From Chloroflexia bacterium (GTDB taxonomy: Bacteria; Chloroflexota; Chloroflexia; Thermomicrobiales; UBA6265): DNA of 5,826 bases. Shown here piece by piece: positions 1 to 5,298 of this stretch. How positions within the stretch are numbered: position 1 is the first letter of the stretch; the number at the start of each line of letters is the position of its first letter. A program made the position numbers and the translations under genes. The notes under the pieces were generated by a model. That model searched no databases. It was given only the letters and a program-made list of their open reading frames with translations, and was not told the origin of the DNA. Location: NCBI GenBank assembly GCA_030430125.1, contig JAUIGA010000219.1:1-5826 (forward strand), written 5' to 3'.

Positions 1-246
1 CAGGAAGATCAGCAGGAAGCCGGGGATCTCGCGGATGGCGGTGATGTAGCCGAACTGCGGGCCGCTGAGTCCGAGGCTGTCCTCGAAGAAGTTCGACACC
101 ACATTCTGGTTGGCCGCCATGGCGAACCCGACCGAGGCCGCCGCGATGGAGATGAGGATGAACCCGCGCCCGGCCGGGGTGTCGAACCCGCCGACTGTTG
201 CCCCGAGCGAAGTCCACCGCCGCTGTGCCAGATCCCGTCCCACCAA
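1..246 (-). CDS. MFS transporter, N-terminal fragment (runs off left edge)
   Basis: The first 82 codons of a likely major facilitator superfamily permease; the rest lies beyond the left edge. The frame was chosen because it reads as membrane protein. After a basic start (VGRDLAQRRW) and a short linker (GGFDTPAGRG) comes a hydrophobic helix, about residues 29-45 (FILISIAAASVGFAMAA). A loop with NQNVVSNFFEDSLGLSGPQFGYITAIREIPG follows, then a second helix starting GFLLIFL. The loop is like the stretch between TM1 and TM2 of many MFS proteins. The other minus-strand frame is rich in Ser, Arg and Pro and looks like a shadow. The start is probably TTG at 246 with AAGGA at 256-260 (9-nt spacer); GTG at 243 is an alternative, and a stop in frame just upstream limits extension. 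Substrate cannot be inferred. A hairpin and its own candidate promoter separate it from the binding-protein gene, so it is probably a separate unit. Confidence 0.72.
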   Translation of the reverse strand, partial: MVGRDLAQRRWTSLGATVGGFDTPAGRGFILISIAAASVGFAMAANQNVVSNFFEDSLGLSGPQFGYITAIREIPGFLLIFL

Positions 247-304
247 CGTTTTTCGTCCTTGCTGTCAGTCACGCGCGATGGCGTCGTCCTGCCGTCCTTG
301 CGGC

Positions 305-333
305 AGTATCCCGTGATTGAGAGATCAGGACAA
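305..333 (-). promoter_or_regulatory. Candidate promoter of the MFS gene
   Basis: On the minus strand TTGTCC (328-333) and GATACT (305-310) are separated by 17 nt, each matching four of six bases of the sigma-70 consensus. Transcription would start near 298 and give a leader of about 50 nt before the TTG start. It lies immediately downstream of the stem-loop at 338-373, the expected order for one unit ending and the next beginning. A 6-bp hairpin (CTGCCG/CGGCAG, 289-306, 6-nt loop) overlaps the -10 end. This is a motif match only. Confidence 0.4.
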
Positions 334-337
334 TGCC

Positions 338-373
338 GGAGACCGAGCGCACAGCATACGGCGCTCGGTCTCC
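338..373 (-). terminator. Perfect 13-bp stem-loop after the ABC operon, probable transcription terminator or 3' end stabiliser
   Basis: GGAGACCGAGCGC at 338-350 pairs without mismatch with GCGCTCGGTCTCC at 361-373 around a 10-nt loop. It sits about 65 nt after the binding-protein stop codon and before the next gene on the same strand. There is no T-run on either side, so it is not a classical intrinsic terminator. U-less hairpins of this strength are often proposed as terminators or RNA-stabilising ends in high-GC bacteria. A second, weaker hairpin (CGGGAA/TTCCCG, 406-423, 6-nt loop) lies between it and the stop codon. Confidence 0.6.
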
Positions 374-437
374 AGTCGGTACGCGGGTCGAGATAGCAGG
401 GTTGCCGGGAACGCGGATTCCCGCGGGATCACAGGAT

Positions 438-1787
438 CTACGGCCCGGAAAGGGTGCTGTTCACGTTGGAGACGATGTTCTCGACGGCCGCGTCGACGGT
501 GCTCTGCCCGACGATGACGAGCTCGAGCTCATCGTTCCAGATATTCTCGACCTTGGCGCCATCGCCGAAGTTGGTGGGCGGTGGCACCGTGCGTTCGAGC
601 TGGCTCAGGATCTTCTCGTTGTCTTCGCGATGCGCCTCTCCGCCGTAGTTCAGCCAGGCGTCGCTGAGCGCGAGCTCCTGAATCGGTGTGATCGAGCGAC
701 TACCGTAGATGTCCGACCAGAGCGTCTGGCCCTCTGACCCGCCGAGGAACTTGAGCAGTGCCCAGGCCTCGTCCGGGTGATCGGTATCGGCCGACATCGA
801 CCATTGGTCGGTGTACAGCACGCTCGTTGGCGCCTCGTTGCCCGGTCGCGGGTACAGCCGGATCGTCCAGTTGAACACGTCGTTTTCGACGAGACCGGGA
901 CGGAACCAGGGGCCGGCCATGTTCATGCCGATGATACCGCTGAGGAACTGTTCGGACGCACCCTCGACCTGTGGCATCGCGCCCGGCGGAATCGCGGCTT
1001 CATCCTCGGTGAGGACACCGTAGTATGCCTGCAACGCCTGCAAGGCCTCTTCAGAGTTCAGCAGGCATTCCGTGCGCTCATCATTGAGGACCGCGCCGCC
1101 GTTCGTGTGGACAAACGAGCCCCAGGACCACACACTGTTCTGGAGCGATGTGCCCCACTGGTCGGTGCCATTCGTCAGCGCCATGGCGGTTTCCCGGTAC
1201 TGGTCCCACGTCCAGTCATCCGACGGGAGCTCCACCCCACTCGCTTCGAACATGTCGACATTGAGATACACGACGTGATCGCTGATGTCTTTCGGCAGGC
1301 CATAGATATCGCCGTCGATGCGGCAACCGTCGACCGCGGGCGCCCAATAGATGCCGAGGTCGTAGCTTTCCGCGGCGATGCGCTCCTCGAGGTTGGCCAA
1401 TGCGCCACGGGAGCCGAACGCCTCGAACTGTCCCGTATTGAGCATCATCAGGTCGGGCGGCTCGCCGCCGGCAATCATGCGTTGCAACTGATCTCGGCCC
1501 CAGGGACCGCCGTCAACGATATTGACGAATTCGACCGAGACGTTGGGATTGGCCTCGGTGAAGTGGCCAGCGAGCTCCTCCATTGCCTGGAACTCGGCGT
1601 CTCCGAGCCAGACGGTGACCTGGAGGGTGATGCTGTCCTGCCGGCGCAGGTGCATCGACACGGATGACCACCTCTCGGCGTTGGCCACGGCGGATGTGGA
1701 GCCAAGAGCGGGAAGCGCCAGGCCAGCGGCACCAGCCTTGATCGCGGTGCGTCGTGATACCCGAGATGTTGACGATTGCTTGCGCAT
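438..1787 (-). CDS. ABC transporter extracellular sugar-binding protein (SBP family 1, CUT1), Tat-type signal
   Basis: This is the substrate receptor of a carbohydrate ABC importer, 449 residues, a normal length for the family. The N-terminus carries a twin-arginine-like motif (S11-R12-R13-T-A-I-K17), a hydrophobic stretch (about 18-29) and a possible AxA-type cleavage site near 35-37. No lipobox cysteine is visible. The mature part has the usual family 1 pattern: a first strand VTVWLG (about 57-62), AMEELAGHFTEANPNVSVEFVN, then GGEPPDLMMLNTGQF, the IYGLPKD and VVYLNVDMFEASGVELP segments, the DDWTWDQYRETAMALT helix, and near the C-terminus DHPDEAWALLKFLGGSEGQ. Aromatic residues are plentiful, as in sugar binders. 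ATG at 1787 is preferred over an upstream in-frame TTG at 1802 because GGAGAGAG lies 5 nt before the ATG and would be inside the longer frame. It is the last gene of the permease-permease-SBP operon, 100 nt after the second permease. Specificity is unknown. Confidence 0.93.
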   Translation of the reverse strand: MRKQSSTSRVSRRTAIKAGAAGLALPALGSTSAVANAERWSSVSMHLRRQDSITLQVTVWLGDAEFQAMEELAGHFTEANPNVSVEFVNIVDGGPWGRDQLQRMIAGGEPPDLMMLNTGQFEAFGSRGALANLEERIAAESYDLGIYWAPAVDGCRIDGDIYGLPKDISDHVVYLNVDMFEASGVELPSDDWTWDQYRETAMALTNGTDQWGTSLQNSVWSWGSFVHTNGGAVLNDERTECLLNSEEALQALQAYYGVLTEDEAAIPPGAMPQVEGASEQFLSGIIGMNMAGPWFRPGLVENDVFNWTIRLYPRPGNEAPTSVLYTDQWSMSADTDHPDEAWALLKFLGGSEGQTLWSDIYGSRSITPIQELALSDAWLNYGGEAHREDNEKILSQLERTVPPPTNFGDGAKVENIWNDELELVIVGQSTVDAAVENIVSNVNSTLSGP

Positions 1788-1792
1788 GGAAT

Positions 1793-1800
1793 CTCTCTCC
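1793..1800 (-). promoter_or_regulatory. Ribosome binding site of the solute-binding protein gene
   Basis: GGAGAGAG on the minus strand, 5 nt before the ATG at 1787. It is the strongest Shine-Dalgarno match in the operon and decides the start against the upstream TTG. The rest of the 100-nt gap before the gene (1788-1887) shows no convincing promoter, so the gene probably depends on read-through from the permeases. Confidence 0.7.
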
Positions 1801-1887
1801 AATTCAGTACGGGTTGTTTCCTGCGGCGCTCGCGTTGCGACCCTCCCTTCTGGTAGGCATGGCCAGGTAACCGGGATGACCTCCGCG

Positions 1888-2829
1888 TCATCGACCGCCC
1901 ATCCCGGAGATGGCGATTCCCTGGACGAAGTACTTCTGAAACGCGAAGAAGACAGTGAACACGGGAATCGTCATGATGACGGCGTAAGCCATCATGAGGT
2001 TGAAGTTGATCTGATATGCGTCACGGAACAGGCGAATGCCGAGTGCAAGCGTCCAGTTGTCCTGGGTTTGCAGATAGATCAATGGGGCGAGAAAATCGTT
2101 CCAGTGAAACAGGATTGACAGGATCGCAACGGTCGCCAGTGCGGGTTTTGCCATTGGCATGGCGATTGTCCACCAAATCCGGAAGAACCCTGCACCGTCG
2201 AGTTTCGCCGCGTCCTCCAGGTCAGTGGGGAGCCCCTTGAAGAACTGCCGCAGCAGGAAGATGTAGAACGGTGTGCCACCGAAGAATGCGGGCACGACGA
2301 GCGGCCAGACTGTGTTGATCCACCCGAGCTCACGGAAGAGCACGAACTGGGGAATCATCGTGACCATGTACGGCAGCATCATGCCGCTGAGGCACAGCAT
2401 GAAGAGGAAATCGCGGCCCGGGAACCGGGTCCGAGCGAATCCGTATGCCGCCAACGCCGATGAAAGCAGCCCCCCGATCAACGTCATCATCGTGATGATC
2501 ATCGTGTTGGTCAGGAAGGTGACCGTTTCGACCGTGTCGATCGCGGTTGCGTAGTTGCTCCAGACGATTGGGTCGGGGATCCACTCGATGGGGTAGGCGA
2601 ACTCGGTGCCTCGTTCCTTGAGCGATGTGGACACCATGTAGATGAGCGGCAGCAGCGACACGGCGGCAATTGCCAGGAGCACGAGGTGCGTCAGGACCGA
2701 GCGCGAGGTGCCACGAATCCGGGCCCATGTTGGCGAGACGACGCTATCCGCTGGCTGCAACCGAAGGTCGCGCTCCGCGCGTTCCGGCTCGCGTATGGTC
2801 GGTATCTCCGTTGACCGTTGTGCGCTCAC
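1888..2829 (-). CDS. Carbohydrate ABC transporter permease, MalG/UgpE type
   Basis: One of the two inner-membrane subunits of the importer, 313 residues. A cytoplasmic N-terminus of about 44 residues is followed by TM1 (about 46-66, LTHLVLLAIAAVSLLPLIYMV) and the MalG-like loop STSLKERGTEFAYPIEWIPDPIVWSNY. Further helices lie near 105-130, 142-165, 175-195, 231-250 and 277-298. The cytoplasmic ATPase-coupling loop (EAA motif) is at 205-229, EDAAKLDGAGFFRIWWTIAMPMAKP. It has A207-A208, G212, I222 and P225 in the expected register, with Asp206 where Glu is usual. The C-terminus FVQGIAISGMGGR resembles the short QG-containing tail of MalG relatives. The start is GTG at 2829 with AAGGGA at 2836-2841, a 6-nt spacer. 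It follows the MalF-type permease after a 71-nt gap. The family assignment is firm; the sugar is not known. Confidence 0.94.
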   Translation of the reverse strand: MSAQRSTEIPTIREPERAERDLRLQPADSVVSPTWARIRGTSRSVLTHLVLLAIAAVSLLPLIYMVSTSLKERGTEFAYPIEWIPDPIVWSNYATAIDTVETVTFLTNTMIITMMTLIGGLLSSALAAYGFARTRFPGRDFLFMLCLSGMMLPYMVTMIPQFVLFRELGWINTVWPLVVPAFFGGTPFYIFLLRQFFKGLPTDLEDAAKLDGAGFFRIWWTIAMPMAKPALATVAILSILFHWNDFLAPLIYLQTQDNWTLALGIRLFRDAYQINFNLMMAYAVIMTIPVFTVFFAFQKYFVQGIAISGMGGR

Positions 2830-2900
2830 GCCGCTTCCCTTTCGGAGTCAGATGGACCAGTACAAGGTTGGCAAGTGCCAGAGTGGTGTGATGGAGAAGG

Positions 2901-3836
2901 CTAGTCGCCCTGGTAGTACACCCAGCGCCGGGCCAGACGGAACTGGATGGTGGTCAGCGTGATCACGATGAGGAAGAGCACCCAGGCGAGCAGCGATGCG
3001 TAGCCCATGTTGAACTCCTCGAACCCATGTCGATAGATCAGCAGACCCATCATCATGGAGGAGTTTCCGGGACCACCGCCGGTCATCAGGTAGACCGGGG
3101 TGAACACCTGAAACGCCCCGATGAGCCCGATCACCAGATTGAAGAAGATGGTTGGGGTCAGCAAGGGCAGGGTGATGTTGCGGAGTTTGGACCAGATTCC
3201 TGCTCCGTCGAGCTCGGCCGCTTCATAGAGCGATTGGGGAATATCCTGCAGTCCGGCGAGGAAGATGATCATCGCCGTGCCGAATGCCCAGACCGCGACG
3301 ACGATCAGCGCCGGTTTGACGAGATCGACATCCCAGAGCCAACCCTGCGGCGGAATGCCGAAGACACCAAGCGCGGCATTGGCCAGCCCCTGTGTGGGGC
3401 TGAAGATGAAGAACCAGAGCATGGCGGTCGCGACGATCGGCGTCTGGGATGGCAGGAAGATGATCGCCCGGTAGACATTGGTGCCCCTGATGTTCAGATT
3501 GAGCAGCAACGCAACCCCAAGTGCCACCAGTAATTGAAGCGGCACGGAAACCACCGTGTAGATGAACGTATTCCACAGGGTTGTCCGGAACATCTGGTCC
3601 CTGGCAAGAAACCGGAAATTGTCGAAGCCGATCCATTCTGGTGGGGTGATCAACTCCCATCTCGTAAATACGAGGTAGGCGGAGTACACCATTGGGCCCG
3701 CTGTGAACACGAGAAAGCCGATGAACCACGGAAGAACCGAGAGAAATCCGTTGATCGCTTCCTTCCGCCGGAGGGGCGACATGCGTCGTCTCTGTGCGGA
3801 GTCCGGTTGCGGTCTGCTTGCCAGGCTGATGCTCAT
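2901..3836 (-). CDS. Carbohydrate ABC transporter permease, MalF/UgpA type
   Basis: First gene of the transporter operon and partner of the MalG-type permease, 311 residues. A basic cytoplasmic start (QRRRMSPLRRKEAING) leads into TM1 (about 31-56, FLSVLPWFIGFLVFTAGPMVYSAYLV) and then the typical FTRWELITPPEWIGFDNFRFL loop. Further helices lie near 90-114, 122-146, 174-195, 226-250 and 280-300. The EAA loop is E205-A206-A207-ELDG211 to I221 and P224, a full match to the consensus, and MTGGGPGNSS (251-260) is the conserved stretch after the fifth helix. The start is ATG at 3836, because AAGGGA precedes it by 7 nt. The longer form from ATG at 3878 adds 14 residues of low-complexity sequence and has no ribosome binding site. 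No ATPase gene is near, as is common in CUT1 systems served by a shared MsiK/MalK-like ATPase. Confidence 0.94.
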   Translation of the reverse strand: MSISLASRPQPDSAQRRRMSPLRRKEAINGFLSVLPWFIGFLVFTAGPMVYSAYLVFTRWELITPPEWIGFDNFRFLARDQMFRTTLWNTFIYTVVSVPLQLLVALGVALLLNLNIRGTNVYRAIIFLPSQTPIVATAMLWFFIFSPTQGLANAALGVFGIPPQGWLWDVDLVKPALIVVAVWAFGTAMIIFLAGLQDIPQSLYEAAELDGAGIWSKLRNITLPLLTPTIFFNLVIGLIGAFQVFTPVYLMTGGGPGNSSMMMGLLIYRHGFEEFNMGYASLLAWVLFLIVITLTTIQFRLARRWVYYQGD

Positions 3837-3843
3837 AGCAGGG

Positions 3844-3849
3844 TCCCTT
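3844..3849 (-). promoter_or_regulatory. Ribosome binding site deciding the start of the MalF-type permease
   Basis: AAGGGA on the minus strand lies 7 nt before the ATG at 3836. The alternative ATG at 3878 has only a GC-rich stretch without a purine-rich site ahead of it, so the shorter protein is preferred. Confidence 0.65.
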
Positions 3850-3935
3850 GCGGATGGCGTTGGTTCAGCACCTGTCATGTGTGCGTACGACAGCGGGCCG
3901 GAGGGCTTGGAACGACCCGCTGAGGCAGGTTTTCA

Positions 3936-3947
3936 GAAATCGATTAC
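3936..3947 (-). promoter_or_regulatory. Candidate LacI-family operator at the ABC operon promoter
   Basis: The plus strand reads GAAATCGATTAC (GTAATCGATTTC on the minus strand). Ten of twelve positions are symmetric around a central CG, the hallmark of LacI/PurR-family operators. It begins 1 nt past the -10 box, so its centre falls at the expected transcription start, a position that blocks open-complex formation. It shares the CGATTAC half with the site at 4186-4197. Binding by the neighbouring regulator is inferred. Confidence 0.62.
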
Positions 3948-3948
3948 A

Positions 3949-3977
3949 ACCCTAGCAGCGCCATTGTGTGCTGTCAA
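3949..3977 (-). promoter_or_regulatory. Promoter of the ABC transporter operon
   Basis: On the minus strand a perfect TTGACA -35 box (3972-3977) is followed after exactly 17 nt by TAGGGT (3949-3954), a T-A-N-N-N-T -10 box of the kind common in high-GC bacteria. The predicted start is near 3942, giving a leader of about 105 nt to the permease ATG. The candidate operator lies directly over this start point. Confidence 0.68.
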
Positions 3978-4055
3978 TAGGGTTGCCGGAGGGACTTTGC
4001 GACGTGACCGATTTCGGCAGCGGCGGTGGCGCGACGAAGGCCTATGACGATGGGC

Positions 4056-4113
4056 CCGCCAGCAGATGTGCAATTTCGGCCAACCTGCCGGCCGGTCAGG
4101 GGCATGCTGGCGG
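4056..4113. repeat. Inverted repeat, 9-bp arms, in the divergent intergenic region
   Basis: CCGCCAGCA (4056-4064) and TGCTGGCGG (4105-4113) are perfect complements separated by 40 nt, which contain a smaller CGGCC/GGCCG pairing. It sits between the two promoter-operator sites. Its role is unknown and chance is possible in GC-rich DNA. Apart from this, no gene or other structure is evident in 3978-4160. Confidence 0.3.
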
Positions 4114-4161
4114 TGTCGCTGTGTCCGAGTTTCAACGCAGAGGCAATCGTTGGGGCTTGCG

Positions 4162-4190
4162 CTGGCTGCCCCAATGTGCCAATCTGTAAA
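4162..4190 (+). promoter_or_regulatory. Weak candidate promoter of the regulator gene
   Basis: CTGGCT (4162-4167) and TGTAAA (4185-4190) are 17 nt apart and match three and four of six consensus bases. The -10 would overlap the operator at 4186-4197 and give a very short leader before the ATG at 4213. The match is weak; its main support is the fit with autoregulation. Confidence 0.28.
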
Positions 4191-4197
4191 CGATTAC
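4186..4197 (+). promoter_or_regulatory. Candidate LacI-family operator ahead of the regulator gene
   Basis: GTAAACGATTAC is symmetric at ten of twelve positions around a central CG and closely resembles catabolite-type LacI-family sites such as GTAAACGTTTAC. It lies 15 nt before the regulator's ATG and just before its ribosome binding site (GAAAGG, 4199-4204). It shares CGATTAC with the site at 3936-3947 on the other side of the intergenic region, so autorepression by the adjacent LacI protein is likely. Confidence 0.6.
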
Positions 4198-4212
4198 CGA
4201 AAGGCGCGCGTA

Positions 4213-5277
4213 ATGGCGACGATCAAACAGGTGGCGGAACGGGCACAGGTATCCTCTGCGACGGTGTCCCGCGTGCTGAACAATGACCAACGCGTTTCCG
4301 ACACGTACCGCGAGCGTGTCCATCAGGCGGTTGCCGAGCTCGGCTATCGCCCGAACCGCATTGCCCGAAGCCTGCGACGCAAGAGCAGCGAGACGATCGG
4401 CGTGGTGGTCTCCGACATTGAGAATCCCCACTTCACCCGTGCGGTTCGCGCGATTGAGGATGCCGCCTATCGTCAGGGCTATCGCGTCATTCTGTGCAAT
4501 ACGGACGAAACGCCGGAAAAGCAGCGAGCCTATCTCGAGGTGCTCGCAGCCGAGCAGGTCGTTGGTGTCATTCTCGCTCCAGCCGATCCAGCCGACACAA
4601 CGATCGCCGCGCTGATCGACATGAACATCCCCATTGTCGCGTTCGACCGCAGCGTCGACGACGAGCGTGCCGACGCGGTGCTGGCGGACAACATCGAGGC
4701 CGCACGCCTCGCGACCGAGCACCTTCTTCGCAGTGGCAACAGGCACGTCGGTTTCATCGCCGGGCGCCTGGAGATCCAGACCGGATCGGATCGCCTCACC
4801 GGGTACGAGCGGGCGGTTCGGGACCGGGGACTGCGCCTCGCCGTCGGCTACGGTGAGTTTCGGCTTGAGACCGCCTATGGCGCGACGCGCCAACTGCTTG
4901 CCGACCACCCGGATCTCGACGGCCTCGTGGTTGCAAACAACCTCATGGCGATTGGCGCGCTGCGTGCCATTCGCGATGCGGGCCGGGACATACCCGGCGA
5001 TGTGGCTGTCGTCGGGATTGACGATCCACCCTGGGCAGACCTGATCGATCCGCCGATGACGACGTTTGGTCAGCCGATCCAGCAGATGGCCAGGCGCGCC
5101 TTCGATCTTCTCATCGATCGCATTTCCAACAAGCGGACACAGTCGCGTTTCATGATCTTCAACTTCGAGCCGCATTATCGCCGTTCAAGCGGTTCATCAG
5201 ATTTTGCTGCGTTCCCTGCCTCCCCCCTGCGCGGAGGAGAGCCGGTGTCGCGCGATACCGGCAAGAACGTTTCGTGA
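4213..5277 (+). CDS. LacI/PurR-family transcriptional regulator
   Basis: A sugar-responsive DNA-binding repressor of 354 residues. The N-terminal helix-turn-helix (2-22) has TIKQVAERAQVSSATVSRVLN, in which Ser15-Ala16 occupy the operator-reading positions (Tyr17-Gln18 in E. coli LacI). The hinge helix PNRIARSLRR includes Leu54, at the place of the PurR leucine that wedges into the central CpG. The periplasmic-binding-like core starts at IGVVVSDIENPHF (62-74) and continues with NTDETPEKQRAYLEVL, IVAFDRS, ADNIEAARLATEHLL, HVGFIAG, GLVVANNLMAIGAL and VAVVGIDDPPWADLIDPPMTTFGQP, a RbsR/PurR-like pattern. The frame stays open upstream to 4066, but that extension is Cys/Arg-rich and unlike the family. 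ATG at 4213 has GAAAGG 8 nt upstream and puts the HTH at residue 2. A tail of about 25 residues (330-354) goes beyond the usual end. It is probably local: two matching operators flank the intergenic region, and the GH172 gene follows after 21 nt. Confidence 0.95.
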   Translation: MATIKQVAERAQVSSATVSRVLNNDQRVSDTYRERVHQAVAELGYRPNRIARSLRRKSSETIGVVVSDIENPHFTRAVRAIEDAAYRQGYRVILCNTDETPEKQRAYLEVLAAEQVVGVILAPADPADTTIAALIDMNIPIVAFDRSVDDERADAVLADNIEAARLATEHLLRSGNRHVGFIAGRLEIQTGSDRLTGYERAVRDRGLRLAVGYGEFRLETAYGATRQLLADHPDLDGLVVANNLMAIGALRAIRDAGRDIPGDVAVVGIDDPPWADLIDPPMTTFGQPIQQMARRAFDLLIDRISNKRTQSRFMIFNFEPHYRRSSGSSDFAAFPASPLRGGEPVSRDTGKNVS

Positions 5278-5279
5278 TC

Positions 5280-5287
5280 AGGAAGGA
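5280..5287 (+). promoter_or_regulatory. Ribosome binding site of the DUF2961 gene
   Basis: AGGAAGGA starts 3 nt after the regulator's stop codon and precedes the ATG at 5299 by 11 nt, slightly longer than optimal. The tight spacing and lack of any terminator imply that regulator and enzyme are transcribed together. Confidence 0.6.
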
Positions 5288-5298
5288 TCGAAAACTGT

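Noticed and set aside
9..272. An 87-codon minus-strand frame overlapping the start of the MFS gene
   Set aside because: Its translation is Ser/Arg/Pro-rich without structure, while the shifted frame gives typical membrane-transporter sequence to the window edge.
777..1667. Long open frame on the plus strand (296 codons) opposite the solute-binding protein gene
   Set aside because: It mirrors the GC-rich codon pattern of the real gene, has no family-like motifs and is fully contained in a confidently assigned CDS.
2869..2880. Small palindrome TGGCAAGTGCCA between the two permease genes
   Set aside because: Five-base arms with a 2-nt centre are too short for a stable hairpin and do not resemble the LacI-type sites.
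3837..3878. A 14-residue longer form of the MalF-type permease
   Set aside because: No Shine-Dalgarno sequence precedes the ATG at 3878, while AAGGGA precedes the ATG at 3836 at good spacing.
4004..4015. A third operator-like sequence, GTGACCGATTTC
   Set aside because: It matches one operator at ten of twelve bases, but only three of its six base pairs are symmetric and it lies away from both predicted start points.
4066..4212. A 49-codon N-terminal extension of the LacI-family gene
   Set aside because: The extension is Cys/Arg-rich, would cover the operator, and lacks a ribosome binding site, whereas ATG at 4213 puts the HTH at the normal place.
4132..5175. Long open frame on the minus strand (347 codons) opposite the regulator gene
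   Set aside because: It is antisense to a clear LacI-family gene and its translation resembles no protein domain; open antisense frames are common in high-GC DNA.
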